A stretch of 64,000 nt of DNA from Chryseobacterium culicis (GTDB lineage: Bacteria > Bacteroidota > Bacteroidia > Flavobacteriales > Weeksellaceae). The stretch's first letter is position 1. Each line of letters begins with the position of its first letter. Of the stretch, positions 35,069 through 44,088 are shown piece after piece. A program made the translations under genes and the position numbers. The notes below the pieces were generated by a model. That model saw nothing but the letters and a program-made list of their open reading frames with translations, was not told where the DNA came from and searched no databases. The stretch lies in assembly GCF_002979755.1 (NCBI RefSeq), contig NZ_PCPP01000001.1:2574665-2638664 (forward strand), given 5' to 3'.

Positions 35069-36826
35069 TTATGATTCTTTTTCTTCTTCCACTTCCACTT
35101 CATGACGAAGCTGAGCTTTGTAAAGAGTGGCATAATATCCGTTTCTATCCAGAAGCTCAAGGTGCTTTCCTTCTTCTACGATTTTACCGTGTTCCATTAC
35201 AATGATCTTATCCGCTTTTTCAATGGTGGAAAGTCTATGGGCAATAATAATGGATGTTCTGTTTTTAGTAATTTTTTCTGTAGCTCTCTGAATCAGCTTT
35301 TCACTTTCGTGATCAATGGAAGAGGTTGCTTCATCCAGAATTAAAATTTTCGGATCTGATAAATAAGCTCTCAGGAAAGACAACAGCTGTCTCTGCCCTA
35401 AAGAAATGGATGAACCTCTTTCACTCACTACATAATCATATCCGCCAGGAAGCTGCTGAATAAACTGATCCACTTCAATCTCTCTGGCACCGGCTTTTAT
35501 TTTATCAAGCGTGATACTGTCATCTCCAAAAGCAAGGTTTTCAAAAATACTTCCATGGAAAAGGAAAACATCCTGTAATACCACTCCGATATGGCTTCTC
35601 AGGTTATAAAGCTCATAATCTTTTAAATCCACATCATCAATCAGAATATTCCCGGAATTGATATCATACAATCTTGTGATTAAGCTGATGATGGTAGATT
35701 TCCCGGCACCCGTTGCACCAACGATTGCTACCGTTTCTCCCGGATTTACTTTAAAATCAATCCCTTTCAGTACTTCCTGTTTTTCATCATAGGCAAAATG
35801 TACTTTCTGGAATTCAATTTTTCCGGCAAAGTGGTCTTTCTTCACTGTTCCGTTATTTGACATTGAGTTTTCTTCATCCATCAATCCCAATACTCTTTCT
35901 GCTCCTACAATTCCTCGCTGGATATTATTAAAGCGGTCTGCAATCTGTCTCAAAGGACGGATCAGCATTGAAATATACTGGATAAATGCAATTACTACTC
36001 CGGCACTGATGGTAATATAACCTCCATAAAAAAGGATAAATCCTATAAACAATGACGAAATAAGTTCTACTACCGGAAAGAACAATGAGAATATAAATAC
36101 GGTTCTCAGTAATGCTCCTTTCAGTGTAATATTGATATCATCAAATTTCTTAAACTCAGATTCCTGTCTGTTGAATACCTGAATAATTGGCATTCCGGCA
36201 AGCCTTTCCTGAACAAAAGAGTTCTGATTGGAAGTCCAGTTTCTTTCATCCCCAAAAGCTTTCTTAAGTCTTTTCTGAAAGAATCTTGTAATCATTACCA
36301 TCAAAGGTAAAATAGCCAGTGTAATATAACTCAGATGAACATTGGTACTGAACATCATGACCAATACAAACACAATTCTCAGAATATCCCCGAATACCAT
36401 CAGGAAACCATCGGTATAGACAGTTGCAATGGTTTCCACATCTCCTACAGCACGCGTTACCAGCTGTCCGATAGGCGTTTTATCAAAAAATGAAGTCTTG
36501 AAATAGATCAGCTTAGCATAGAGGCGCTCTCTGATATCTCTGATCACATTCTGCGAGATAAAATTTGAAAAATAAACCAGGAAAAAGTTTAAAATAGTTT
36601 CTGCAAATACCAATCCTACAAGGATATAGATATGCTTCATCATCAAAGCCTTATCATGAAGCTTTGTAATGTCATTATCCACCACCTGCATTGTAAGATA
36701 AGGCCTGTAAGTAGAAACGATAGAAAGGAATATGGAAATTATAAGGGTAAGGATGAACCATGAACGAAATTTCATTCCGATAAAGAACAGCCTTTTTATA
36801 ATTCCCCAGGTATCTTGTTTTTTCAT
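35069..36826 (-). CDS. ABC exporter, fused permease-ATPase (MsbA-like)
   Basis: 585 residues. Six transmembrane helices in the first ~320 residues, then the nucleotide-binding domain with Walker A GATGAGKS, Q-loop VLQDVFLF, signature SLGQRQLLS, Walker B ILILDEATSS and switch IIAHRLST. Half-transporter of the lipid/multidrug type acting as a homodimer. The short acidic tail (EVEVEEEKES) is unusual. Single gene with its own -7 box and a terminator at each side. Confidence 0.9.
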   Translation of the reverse strand: MKKQDTWGIIKRLFFIGMKFRSWFILTLIISIFLSIVSTYRPYLTMQVVDNDITKLHDKALMMKHIYILVGLVFAETILNFFLVYFSNFISQNVIRDIRERLYAKLIYFKTSFFDKTPIGQLVTRAVGDVETIATVYTDGFLMVFGDILRIVFVLVMMFSTNVHLSYITLAILPLMVMITRFFQKRLKKAFGDERNWTSNQNSFVQERLAGMPIIQVFNRQESEFKKFDDINITLKGALLRTVFIFSLFFPVVELISSLFIGFILFYGGYITISAGVVIAFIQYISMLIRPLRQIADRFNNIQRGIVGAERVLGLMDEENSMSNNGTVKKDHFAGKIEFQKVHFAYDEKQEVLKGIDFKVNPGETVAIVGATGAGKSTIISLITRLYDINSGNILIDDVDLKDYELYNLRSHIGVVLQDVFLFHGSIFENLAFGDDSITLDKIKAGAREIEVDQFIQQLPGGYDYVVSERGSSISLGQRQLLSFLRAYLSDPKILILDEATSSIDHESEKLIQRATEKITKNRTSIIIAHRLSTIEKADKIIVMEHGKIVEEGKHLELLDRNGYYATLYKAQLRHEVEVEEEKES

Positions 36827-36865
36827 TGTACGAATCGAAAGAAAGAATTAAAATAAAATTCTATG

Positions 36866-36873
36866 CAAAAATA
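36866..36873 (-). promoter_or_regulatory. Bacteroidota -7 box (TATTTTTG)
   Basis: Read on the - strand, TATTTTTG fits TAnnTTTG and lies 40 nt upstream of the ABC exporter start at 36826. A TTG lies 25 bases upstream, slightly beyond the usual 17-23 spacing. Confidence 0.5.
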
Positions 36874-36957
36874 AGACTTTATAACCGGACTGCCTTTACA
36901 ACTTTTGCAAATCGTCATAGAAAATTTCAGATACCTACCATTTACAATATGAATATA

Positions 36958-37728
36958 TTAAGCGTTCTTTTGTATCCAGTCCAGAACATATTCTGCTACT
37001 TCTTCCCAATTTTTTTCTCCACAGATAAAGTGGCTTCTGCCTGCAAATTCTTTAAAATCTACAATACTGTTCGAATCTTTATAGGCTCCCGCAATTTTTT
37101 TTGAAAATTCAGCAGGAAAAATTTTATCATTAGAGCCTGCAATGAACAATACGGGCTGATGGGGTTTCTTTAGATCTAATTTAGCAGAAGCTTTGAGTAA
37201 AGGATCTCTTGCCAGTTTTCGACTTTCGGGAGCAGCTACCTTTTCATACAATTTATCACTTTCTTCTTTAGAATAATTATTAAAAAAAGCTTTGTGATAC
37301 CAATCTTTCGTTCCTAAAAACGGACTGTTTCCTTTGAAAAAGTTAACCACAGGCCAAACAATTTTTACCGTAGAAAAAGGAGCCATCACATTTTTGGGAG
37401 GCGCACCATCTATACTCACTCCTGCTGCTGCTTTTCCCATATCAATCAGTTTCTGAACCATAAGTCCTCCAAATGAGTGTCCGATGACAATAGGTTTTTC
37501 AGGAAGGCTGTCAATCAGTTTTACAAGATTATTCACCGTATCATCAAAGCCCACATGTCTCAATTCCTGGGGAATATTATTTTTTAAATTCACGGGATCT
37601 CCTTCATGTCCCGGATTTGAAGGTGTATGCACGGTATACCCTTGAGTTTCGAAATACGTTTTCCATTCTTTCCAGCTTGTATTATTCACAAATAATCCAT
37701 GAATTAATACGATCGTTTTTGTTTTCAT
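36958..37728 (-). CDS. Alpha/beta hydrolase
   Basis: 256 residues, cytoplasmic. HGLFVNNTSWKEWKTYF oxyanion loop, nucleophile GHSFGG (Ser ~90), acid in IAGSNDKIFPAEF and His in FAGRSHFICGE give the triad. Substrate unknown. 85 bp downstream of a Crp/Fnr-type regulator gene on the same strand, a pair often found together. Confidence 0.9.
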   Translation of the reverse strand: MKTKTIVLIHGLFVNNTSWKEWKTYFETQGYTVHTPSNPGHEGDPVNLKNNIPQELRHVGFDDTVNNLVKLIDSLPEKPIVIGHSFGGLMVQKLIDMGKAAAGVSIDGAPPKNVMAPFSTVKIVWPVVNFFKGNSPFLGTKDWYHKAFFNNYSKEESDKLYEKVAAPESRKLARDPLLKASAKLDLKKPHQPVLFIAGSNDKIFPAEFSKKIAGAYKDSNSIVDFKEFAGRSHFICGEKNWEEVAEYVLDWIQKNA

Positions 37729-37813
37729 ATTTTTTACTTTTTGTATTGTTAAAATGATGAAACAAATTTCCGCAGATAAAATGACGAAAACTTTAACTCA
37801 GGTTAAAATCGCA

Positions 37814-38401
37814 CTATTTACCTGAAATTCTTTTTCTTATCCTGCTCAGAGAAGGTCCCTGAATGCCAAGATAAGAAGAAATATGATAAAGCGGAACATT
37901 ACTGAAAATATCCGGATGTTCTTTCATCAGATCCAGGTATCGTTCTTCAGGAGATTTTAATAAGAATCCTTCCACTCTTGTCATCGTAACATTAAAAGCT
38001 GCCTGTGCAAGAAGACGTCCGAACTTTTCCCACTGATGAGATTGTTTATAAAGCGAAAGCAAGTCTGTATGCCGGATATAAATAATAGAGGCATCCGTAA
38101 GAGACTGAGTAAAATAATCACAGGGAATCTGATTGAGAAAACTTTTAAAAGGAACCACAAAACCGTTAGCCGAATACAGAAATACATTCTTTTCTTCCCC
38201 CGTATCTCCATTAATGACATAAGAACGGAAAACACCATCCACTATAAACCCTAAATAAGAGCAGACATTCCCCTGAAGATTATAAAAATCTCCTTTTTTA
38301 TATTCTCTGGGCAGCCAGAACTCTTCGGACAATCTGAAATCATCTTCGGAAAGTCCGGCAAAATGATGCAATGCAAAGGCAAGTTTCTCAATTTCAGTCA
38401 T
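37814..38401 (-). CDS. Crp/Fnr-family regulator
   Basis: 195 residues. Cyclic-nucleotide-type sensor domain (GDFYNLQGNVCSYLGFIVDGVFRSYV) and a C-terminal winged HTH (PLYHISSYLGIQGPSLSRIRKRI), the degenerate form common in Bacteroidota; the recognition helix QGPSLSRIR lacks the RExxxR pattern of classical Crp, so its site is likely different. An 11-bp inverted repeat lies in its promoter. Confidence 0.85.
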   Translation of the reverse strand: MTEIEKLAFALHHFAGLSEDDFRLSEEFWLPREYKKGDFYNLQGNVCSYLGFIVDGVFRSYVINGDTGEEKNVFLYSANGFVVPFKSFLNQIPCDYFTQSLTDASIIYIRHTDLLSLYKQSHQWEKFGRLLAQAAFNVTMTRVEGFLLKSPEERYLDLMKEHPDIFSNVPLYHISSYLGIQGPSLSRIRKRISGK

Positions 38402-38406
38402 GATTA

Positions 38407-38460
38407 TTTTTAGTATCTCTTACATCATTTAAAAATACCCTTAATTTTTGATACTAAAAA
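38407..38460. promoter_or_regulatory. Inverted repeat upstream of Crp-like gene
   Basis: TTTTTAGTATC (38407-38417) and GATACTAAAAA (38450-38460) are exact complements, 32 bases apart, flanking the promoter region of the regulator starting at 38401. Candidate operator for autoregulation. Confidence 0.45.
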
Positions 38461-38468
38461 GAGAAATG

Positions 38469-38810
38469 TTACTGATCAATAGTCTTCCCTATTTCTTCAA
38501 TTTCGATGGTTTTTGCCGGTCTTTCTTTTATAAACTTATTTTCAAGAAATTTATAAACTCCCCAAACAGCAACAATAGAGATTAACCAGCCTACCATATT
38601 CACTCCCGAAAATCCTGTATAATTTACATTATCTACAGATTCAGGATCTGTTATTCCCAAATACACACCGTAACTCATCCCTAACACAATCTGGGTTCCC
38701 AGATAAATTCCAATAGCCAAAACACCGTATTGCCATTTTGTTTTTCCAAATCTTTCGGCTAATTGTGCATAATATCGGTAAGCCCCGATAAGAATAAAAA
38801 TTGATAACAT
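38469..38810 (-). CDS. Small membrane protein
   Basis: 113 residues with three hydrophobic helices (about 1-12, 28-50, 70-88); LAERFGKTKWQYGVLAIGIYLGTQIVLG is like many small Flavobacteriia membrane proteins. Ends in an acidic tail. Function unknown. Spaced 24 bp from truA, possibly cotranscribed with it. Confidence 0.6.
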   Translation of the reverse strand: MLSIFILIGAYRYYAQLAERFGKTKWQYGVLAIGIYLGTQIVLGMSYGVYLGITDPESVDNVNYTGFSGVNMVGWLISIVAVWGVYKFLENKFIKERPAKTIEIEEIGKTIDQ

Positions 38811-38833
38811 GATTATTATTTTGTTTTTAGTTT

Positions 38834-39568
38834 TTATTTAAAATCGTATCCCACATCCACCAGATACAGCCCGTGTCCTGGAGCTGAAGTACCTGCAGCG
38901 TTGCGGTTTTTATCTTCAATTACTTTACGGAGATCTTCCGGTTTCAGCTTTCCTGTACCAATTTCCACCATCGTTCCGACAATAGCACGAACCATATTTC
39001 TAAGAAAGCGGTTGGCAGAAACTGTGAATTTCAGTTCTGTTCCGTTTTGCTCCCATTCTGCTTTGTACATCTTGCAGATATTGGTTTTGTTGTCGGTTTT
39101 CAATTTTGCAAAACTGGTAAAATCTTCATATTCAAAAAGAATCTTACAGGCTTCATTCATTGCAACAATATCCAAAGATCTTTTCCAGTGCTGCCATGCA
39201 GATTCCTGGGTAAACGGATTTTTTTCCAGTGAGATATAATATTCGTAGGTCCTATAAGTTGCATCAAAACGGGCGTGAAAATCATCTTTTACCGGAAAAA
39301 TTCTTTTAATGGAAATATCAGGCGGAAGAAAACTGTTCAGCCTGCGTGTAAGCTGGTCGTCCAGTTCTTTTTCAGTATCAAAATGGGCAAATATCTTTTT
39401 GGCATGAACCCCGGTATCGGTTCTTCCCGCTCCTGTTGTTTTAATCTCTTCGCGCAAAATTGTAGACAGCGCTTTTTCCAGTTCTTCCTGCACAGAAATG
39501 GCATCCGGCTGTATCTGATAGCCGAAATAATTCTTTCCGTTGTAAGAAAATTCAATAAAGTATCTCAA
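38834..39568 (-). CDS. truA: tRNA pseudouridine synthase A
   Basis: 244 residues from the TTG at 39568, which gives the family start LRYFIEFSYNGKNYFGYQ; an upstream TTG at 39589 adds only seven residues. Catalytic Asp in GRTDTGVHA (residue ~53), conserved RTYEYYI and RFLRNMVRAIVGTMVEIG. Modifies U38-40 in tRNA anticodon arms. Length agrees with bacterial TruA. Close to a small membrane gene downstream. Confidence 0.95.
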   Translation of the reverse strand: MRYFIEFSYNGKNYFGYQIQPDAISVQEELEKALSTILREEIKTTGAGRTDTGVHAKKIFAHFDTEKELDDQLTRRLNSFLPPDISIKRIFPVKDDFHARFDATYRTYEYYISLEKNPFTQESAWQHWKRSLDIVAMNEACKILFEYEDFTSFAKLKTDNKTNICKMYKAEWEQNGTELKFTVSANRFLRNMVRAIVGTMVEIGTGKLKPEDLRKVIEDKNRNAAGTSAPGHGLYLVDVGYDFK

Positions 39569-39662
39569 TGTATTGTAATAACTCCACAAAAATACTTTAA
39601 TTTAACGAAATATTTGTTGAAAAGTCTTTGAGAATATTACACCAAATGCCTATGAAAATTCC

Positions 39663-39670
39663 TATTTTTG
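39663..39670 (+). promoter_or_regulatory. Bacteroidota -7 box (TATTTTTG) at lpxK
   Basis: TATTTTTG ends 7 nt before the lpxK ATG at 39678, so transcription would begin at or beside the start codon: a very short leader or leaderless message. Confidence 0.5.
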
Positions 39671-39677
39671 CAATCGT

Positions 39678-40703
39678 ATGAAAAGATGGTACCTTTATCC
39701 TTTTTCCCTTGGTTATCATTTGGTAACGGGTATCCGGAACACAATGTATGATCTGGGAATTTTTAAGTCGACAAAATTCAAAACACCGATAATCAATGTC
39801 GGAAACCTTTCTGTGGGCGGAAGCGGAAAGTCACCTATGGTGATGTATCTTGCTCAGTTCCTATCCAAACATTACAGAACCGGCGTGCTTTCACGTGGCT
39901 ATGGAAGGCTGACCAAAGGTTATGAAGTAACCAATTATGAAAGCAACTACAAAATGGTAGGTGATGAAGCTATGCAGCTTTTTGAGCGTTTTAAAAACCG
40001 TTTTGTTATTGCCGTTTCGGAAGAACGTGTTCCCGGAGCTAAAAAAGTAATTGATGATATGGATCTTCAGGTTCTTGTATTGGATGATGCCATGCAGCAC
40101 AGAGCTATTAAGGCTGGATTCAATATTCTGATGACTGATTTTAACGATCCTTTTTTTAAAGATTATGTGCTTCCTGCCGGAGATCTCAGAGAATCGAGAG
40201 CTGGATATAAAAGAGCCAATATCATCATGGTCAGTAAATGTCCTGATGAACTGACAGAGGAAACAAAAAGGTATTATATTTCAAGAATAAGACCTTCCTA
40301 TGGGCAGAAAGTCTTCTTTTCATCCATTGGTTACGACGAAAATGTATACGGAAAAGATAAAATGCTTCCTGATAACAACCTGAATTATTATGATATTTTA
40401 CTGATTACCGGAATTGCCAATCCAAAACCACTTCTGGAACATCTGGCAAAATTCTCAAAAAGAGTGAAGCATTTAAAATTCAGGGATCATCATAATTTCA
40501 CCGATGATGATATTAAAAAAATCCTTGCCGAATACAAAAAACTAGGAGAATATAAACTGATATTAACCACAGAGAAAGATTACGTACGTCTGAAAACTTT
40601 TGACTATCTTAGAGAAATTGTTTACTACTGGCCTATCAATGTACTTATTGATAAGAAAGAAGAATTCAATCAAATCATCTTGGATTATGTTAGAAAAAAT
40701 TAA
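39678..40703 (+). CDS. lpxK: Tetraacyldisaccharide 4'-kinase
   Basis: 341 residues. P-loop in NVGNLSVGGSGKSPMVMYL (Walker A ~37-55), then GYGRLTKGYEV, VLDDAMQHRAIKAG and the C-terminal ITGIANPKPLLEHL and LTTEKDYVRLK, all LpxK hallmarks. Phosphorylates the lipid A precursor at the inner membrane. Overlaps the next gene (punA) by 17 nt, so the two are cotranscribed. Confidence 0.95.
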   Translation: MKRWYLYPFSLGYHLVTGIRNTMYDLGIFKSTKFKTPIINVGNLSVGGSGKSPMVMYLAQFLSKHYRTGVLSRGYGRLTKGYEVTNYESNYKMVGDEAMQLFERFKNRFVIAVSEERVPGAKKVIDDMDLQVLVLDDAMQHRAIKAGFNILMTDFNDPFFKDYVLPAGDLRESRAGYKRANIIMVSKCPDELTEETKRYYISRIRPSYGQKVFFSSIGYDENVYGKDKMLPDNNLNYYDILLITGIANPKPLLEHLAKFSKRVKHLKFRDHHNFTDDDIKKILAEYKKLGEYKLILTTEKDYVRLKTFDYLREIVYYWPINVLIDKKEEFNQIILDYVRKN

Positions 40704-41502
40704 AGAGACCGCGGATTTTATTAAAAATATTATTCAGGAAACTCCTGATTTTGCGGTTGTTTTAGGATCCGGACTGGGAAAATTACAAAATGAAGTAGAA
40801 CCAATCCATAGTTTAGAGTACAAAGATATTCCTCATTTTCCACAAACTACAGTGGCCGGACACACCGGAAAACTGATTTATGGAATATTGGAAGGGAAAA
40901 AAGTACTGATGATGAGCGGCCGTTTCCATTATTATGAAGGACATTCAATGGAAACCGTTACTTTCCCGATAAGAGTTTTTCATCTGCTGGGAATTCAAAA
41001 TCTTATTCTTTCCAATGCCTGTGGCGGAGTAAATCCTGCTTACAGTGTCGCAGATATTGTTATTCTGAAAGATCACATCAATATGATGCCTGAGCATCCT
41101 CTTCGCGGAAAAAATATAGATGAACTTGGACCACGTTTTGTGGACATGAGTGAGCCTTACAACAAAAAAATGATTACTGTAGCTGAACAGGCAGCAGCAG
41201 AACATGACATTAAAATTCATCAGGGAGTTTACATTGCCCTGCAGGGACCCACTTTTGAAACTCCGGCTGAATACGGAATGATTAAAGCTATTGGTGGGGA
41301 TATGGTAGGAATGAGCACAGTTCCTGAAGTCATCGTTGCCAGACATATGGAAATGGATGTTTTCTGTATTTCCGTAATTACAGATCTTGGCGGTCCCGAT
41401 GTAGCGTTTGCCGTTTCTCACGAAGAAGTTTTGAATGCCGCAAACAAAGCAATGCCAAATGTAATTGCCGTTGTTAAAGGATTGATTAAAAACTATCAGT
41501 AA
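40687..41502 (+). CDS. punA: Purine nucleoside phosphorylase
   Basis: 271 residues from ATG 40687 within the lpxK 3' end. Phosphate loop GSGLGKL, AGHTGKLIYG, GRFHYYEGH, SNACGGVN, and the base-binding GPTFETPAEYGMI...VGMSTVPEVIVARH with conserved Glu and Asn region. Trimeric class PNP cleaving inosine and guanosine. In an operon with lpxK, with no obvious metabolic link. Confidence 0.95.
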   Translation: MLEKIKETADFIKNIIQETPDFAVVLGSGLGKLQNEVEPIHSLEYKDIPHFPQTTVAGHTGKLIYGILEGKKVLMMSGRFHYYEGHSMETVTFPIRVFHLLGIQNLILSNACGGVNPAYSVADIVILKDHINMMPEHPLRGKNIDELGPRFVDMSEPYNKKMITVAEQAAAEHDIKIHQGVYIALQGPTFETPAEYGMIKAIGGDMVGMSTVPEVIVARHMEMDVFCISVITDLGGPDVAFAVSHEEVLNAANKAMPNVIAVVKGLIKNYQ

Positions 41503-41537
41503 AATAGCATACCTCAATATTACAACTGAAGACGTAA

Positions 41538-41595
41538 TATTCCCCTCCTGTGGAGAGGTGGCAAAAATTTAAATAATTTTTGACGGGGTGGTTTA
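41538..41595. repeat. Flavobacterial interspersed repeat
   Basis: TATTCCCCTCCTGTGGAGAGG followed by AAAAATTTAAATAATTTTT and GACGGGGTGG is a familiar intergenic element in Chryseobacterium-type genomes (CCCCTCC...GGAGGGGTGG plus an AT-rich hairpin). Recalled from experience, not searched here. Two hairpins are visible: CCTC/GAGG and AAAAATT/AATTTTT. Confidence 0.55.
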
Positions 41596-41697
41596 TCCTA
41601 TAGAAGCCATCAATATTATAAATTTTTACTAATTCCCAAGAAATCAATCTCAGATTGCCATTCATTGTTTAGATTTGTACAAATGAAATTGTTCAAG

Positions 41698-42213
41698 ATG
41701 AAAAAGTTGATATTAATTTTTATGATGGGTATTTTTGGGATAAGCTATTCACAAAAAGTCCCCACTGTCCTTAAAACAGGATTTTCAAAAGAAGCTTTAC
41801 AGCAAAAACTGGAAGATGAAGAAGGAAAAGCCATTACCATTCAGCAGATTCTAAATCAGCATAAAGGAAAAGTTTTAGTCATTGATTTTTGGGCAGGATG
41901 GTGCAGAGATTGTTTAAATGCCCTTCCAAAAGCTAAGGAATTAGAAGAAAATAACAAGAATATTGATTTTGTATTTCTATCATTAGACCGTTCAAAAGAA
42001 GGGTTTGAAAAAAGTCTTGAAAGATTTGATATGAAAAACAAAGAAAATTATTGGTTTTCTACAGGCTGGAAAAATGATTTTAACAATTATGTGGATCTTA
42101 ACTGGATTCCCAGATATATGGTTATTGATCAGAAATCTTCTATTGCAAAATATTATGCAATTTCCCCCGAAGATCCGGAACTTCAGCAAACCATTGACAA
42201 ACTTTTAAAATAA
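41698..42213 (+). CDS. Periplasmic thioredoxin-like protein
   Basis: 171 residues from ATG 41698, chosen because the signal peptide (KKLILIFMMGIFGISYSQ) follows; ATGs at 41665 and 41683 only lengthen it. Redox motif WCRDC in VIDFWAGWCRDCLNALPKA, with cis-Pro region WIPRYMVID. TlpA-like/thioredoxin fold; likely oxidoreductase for exported proteins. Confidence 0.9.
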   Translation: MKKLILIFMMGIFGISYSQKVPTVLKTGFSKEALQQKLEDEEGKAITIQQILNQHKGKVLVIDFWAGWCRDCLNALPKAKELEENNKNIDFVFLSLDRSKEGFEKSLERFDMKNKENYWFSTGWKNDFNNYVDLNWIPRYMVIDQKSSIAKYYAISPEDPELQQTIDKLLK

Positions 42214-42243
42214 TTGTCATTTATTTTAATCTGAAAAAACATA

Positions 42244-42280
42244 AAAACTCATTGAAAATCATCAGATTTCAATGAGTTTT
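42244..42280 (+). terminator. Terminator-like hairpin
   Basis: Fourteen-base-pair perfect stem AAAACTCATTGAAA/TTTCAATGAGTTTT, loop of nine, between the thioredoxin and GNAT genes. The downstream T-run is poor, so strength is uncertain. Confidence 0.6.
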
Positions 42281-42302
42281 AAAATTTTATTTATTTAACA
42301 CC

Positions 42303-42755
42303 ATGATCACAAGAGAAGCTACAGAAAAGGATTTAGAAATTCTTTTAGAATTTGAACAGGGAGTGATTACTGCTGAAAGACCTTTCAACAGTACACTTAT
42401 TGAAGGAGAGATCCATTATTATGATTTAAAATTTCTGATCCAATCTCCTGATGCAACTGTAATTGTTGCTGAAGAGAATAATGAAGTCATTGCATCTGGG
42501 TATGCTCTGATTAAAAAGTCAGAAAAATATTACAACCAATTTGAAAAGTATTCTTATCTAGGTTTTATGTATGTAAAGCCGGAGCATAGAGGAAAAGGAA
42601 TCAATAAAGTGATTACCGATGAACTCATTTCCTGGTCAAAATCAAGGGGAATCAGTGAGGTAAGACTTGATGTATATGCTCAAAATGAATCTGCTATCAA
42701 AGCTTATGAAAAGGCAGGTTTTGAACCTCATCTTCTCACCATGAGACTGAAATAG
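42303..42755 (+). CDS. GNAT acetyltransferase
   Basis: 150 residues. Acetyl-CoA loop EHRGKGINKVITDELI (residues ~99-114), followed by VRLDVYAQNESAIKAYEKAGF, the classic GNAT ending. Substrate unknown. Not linked to neighbours by operon spacing. Confidence 0.85.
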   Translation: MITREATEKDLEILLEFEQGVITAERPFNSTLIEGEIHYYDLKFLIQSPDATVIVAEENNEVIASGYALIKKSEKYYNQFEKYSYLGFMYVKPEHRGKGINKVITDELISWSKSRGISEVRLDVYAQNESAIKAYEKAGFEPHLLTMRLK

Positions 42756-42756
42756 T

Positions 42757-42903
42757 AAAAGGCTGGAAGCAGGAAGATCGAAGCTGGAAGTAATTTCAGT
42801 GCAATTAATAATTAGTTGTTCTTTAAATTAATTTTCAATAAATGACATTCAATTTTTATATTGTCCTCATTAACTTCCCTCTCCCAGCTTCAAACTTCGA
42901 TCA
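42757..42903. repeat. Intergenic inverted-repeat element
   Basis: Left arm GGCTGGAAGCAGGAAGATCG-AAGCTGGAAG (42761-42790) and right arm CTTCCCTCTCCCAGCTTCAAACTTCGATC (42874-42902) are imperfect complements (shared GATCGAAG and CTGG-AAG words), with ~85 AT-rich bases between. Looks like a small mobile element of the GGAAGATGGAAG type found between flavobacterial genes; no transposase inside. Confidence 0.45.
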
Positions 42904-42935
42904 TATAAAAAATTTACCGTAAATAAAGGAATCCA

Positions 42936-42943
42936 TATCTTTG
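42936..42943 (+). promoter_or_regulatory. Bacteroidota -7 box (TATCTTTG) at dinB
   Basis: TATCTTTG fits TAnnTTTG but ends only three bases before the ATG at 42947, so transcription would start inside or after that codon. Either the real dinB start is the TTG at 42959, or another promoter is used. Confidence 0.45.
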
Positions 42944-42946
42944 TAT

Positions 42947-44044
42947 ATGGATTTTTCTTTGCCTCTTCGTAAAATTATTCATGTGGATATGGATGCATTC
43001 TATGCTTCTGTGGAGCAGCATGATAATCCTACGTTGAAAGGCAAGCCTATAGCCGTAGGAGGCCAGCATCGCGGAGTCGTTGCAGCAGCAAGTTATGAAG
43101 CCAGAAAATATGGTGTTCGCTCCGCAATGCCCAGTAAAACAGCCAAAGAAAAATGTCCTCAGCTTATTTTTGTTCCTCCCCGATTTGCCCGATATAAAGA
43201 AATCTCCAAAAAAATCCGGGAAATTTTCTATGAATATACAGATCTGGTAGAACCTTTATCTCTGGACGAGGCCTATCTGGATGTCACTGAAAATAAAAAA
43301 GGAATGGAATCTGCCAATCTGATTGCCAAAGAAATTCGTCAGAAAATTTTTGAACAGACGGGACTTACCGCTTCTGCAGGAATTTCAATCAATAAGTTTT
43401 TAGCTAAAGTAGCTTCTGATATTAATAAACCGAATGGCCAGAAAACCATTCATCCGGATAAAATGGAGCATTTTCTGGAAGAGCTGTCGGTGGAAAAATT
43501 TTATGGTGTCGGGAAAGTTACGGCTAACAAAATGTTTAGTTTAGGTATTTATAAAGGAAAAGATTTAAAGAAGAGATCACTTGAAGATCTGGTAAGGCTC
43601 TTTGGAAAATCTGGTCAGCATTATTATAATGTAGTACGTGGGATTCATACTTCTGAAGTAAAACCTCATCGGATCCAAAAAAGTGTGGCTGTGGAAAGAA
43701 CATTTTTTGAAGATCTTTTAGATGAGCAGCAGATCAATGAAAAGCTGGAAAGTCTTGCAGAGGAAATCCATCAAAGATTACAGAAAAATAATATTCTCGG
43801 AAGAACTTTAACCTTAAAAATAAAATATAAAGATTTCTCTCTTTTCACAAGAAGTATAACCAGAGAAGATTATTTTTCATCTCCGGAACAGTATTTCAAT
43901 ACCGGAAAAAAGCTCTGGGAACTTCGTCCCTTCGATAAGGCTGTACGCCTGCTCGGATTGTCTCTCTCCCAACTGAATACGGAAGAAAAAAAGCAGGTTT
44001 CCGTTCAACTAAAAATCCCGTTTGAGGAATTTGAAAATGAGTAG
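42947..44044 (+). CDS. dinB: DNA polymerase IV (Y-family)
   Basis: 365 residues. Catalytic HVDMDAFYASVEQ (first Asp ~12) and LSLDEAYLDV with the Asp-Glu pair, GISINKFLAKVASDINKP, VGKVTANKM helix-hairpin, and the little-finger domain to ~340. Translesion polymerase. Start undecided: ATG 42947 (MDFSLPLRKII) or TTG 42959, because of the -7 box three bases upstream of the ATG. Confidence 0.93.
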   Translation: MDFSLPLRKIIHVDMDAFYASVEQHDNPTLKGKPIAVGGQHRGVVAAASYEARKYGVRSAMPSKTAKEKCPQLIFVPPRFARYKEISKKIREIFYEYTDLVEPLSLDEAYLDVTENKKGMESANLIAKEIRQKIFEQTGLTASAGISINKFLAKVASDINKPNGQKTIHPDKMEHFLEELSVEKFYGVGKVTANKMFSLGIYKGKDLKKRSLEDLVRLFGKSGQHYYNVVRGIHTSEVKPHRIQKSVAVERTFFEDLLDEQQINEKLESLAEEIHQRLQKNNILGRTLTLKIKYKDFSLFTRSITREDYFSSPEQYFNTGKKLWELRPFDKAVRLLGLSLSQLNTEEKKQVSVQLKIPFEEFENE

Positions 44045-44088
44045 ATCATATTTTTTTGCTAACTTGTATTTATCAAATCAGCAAATTT

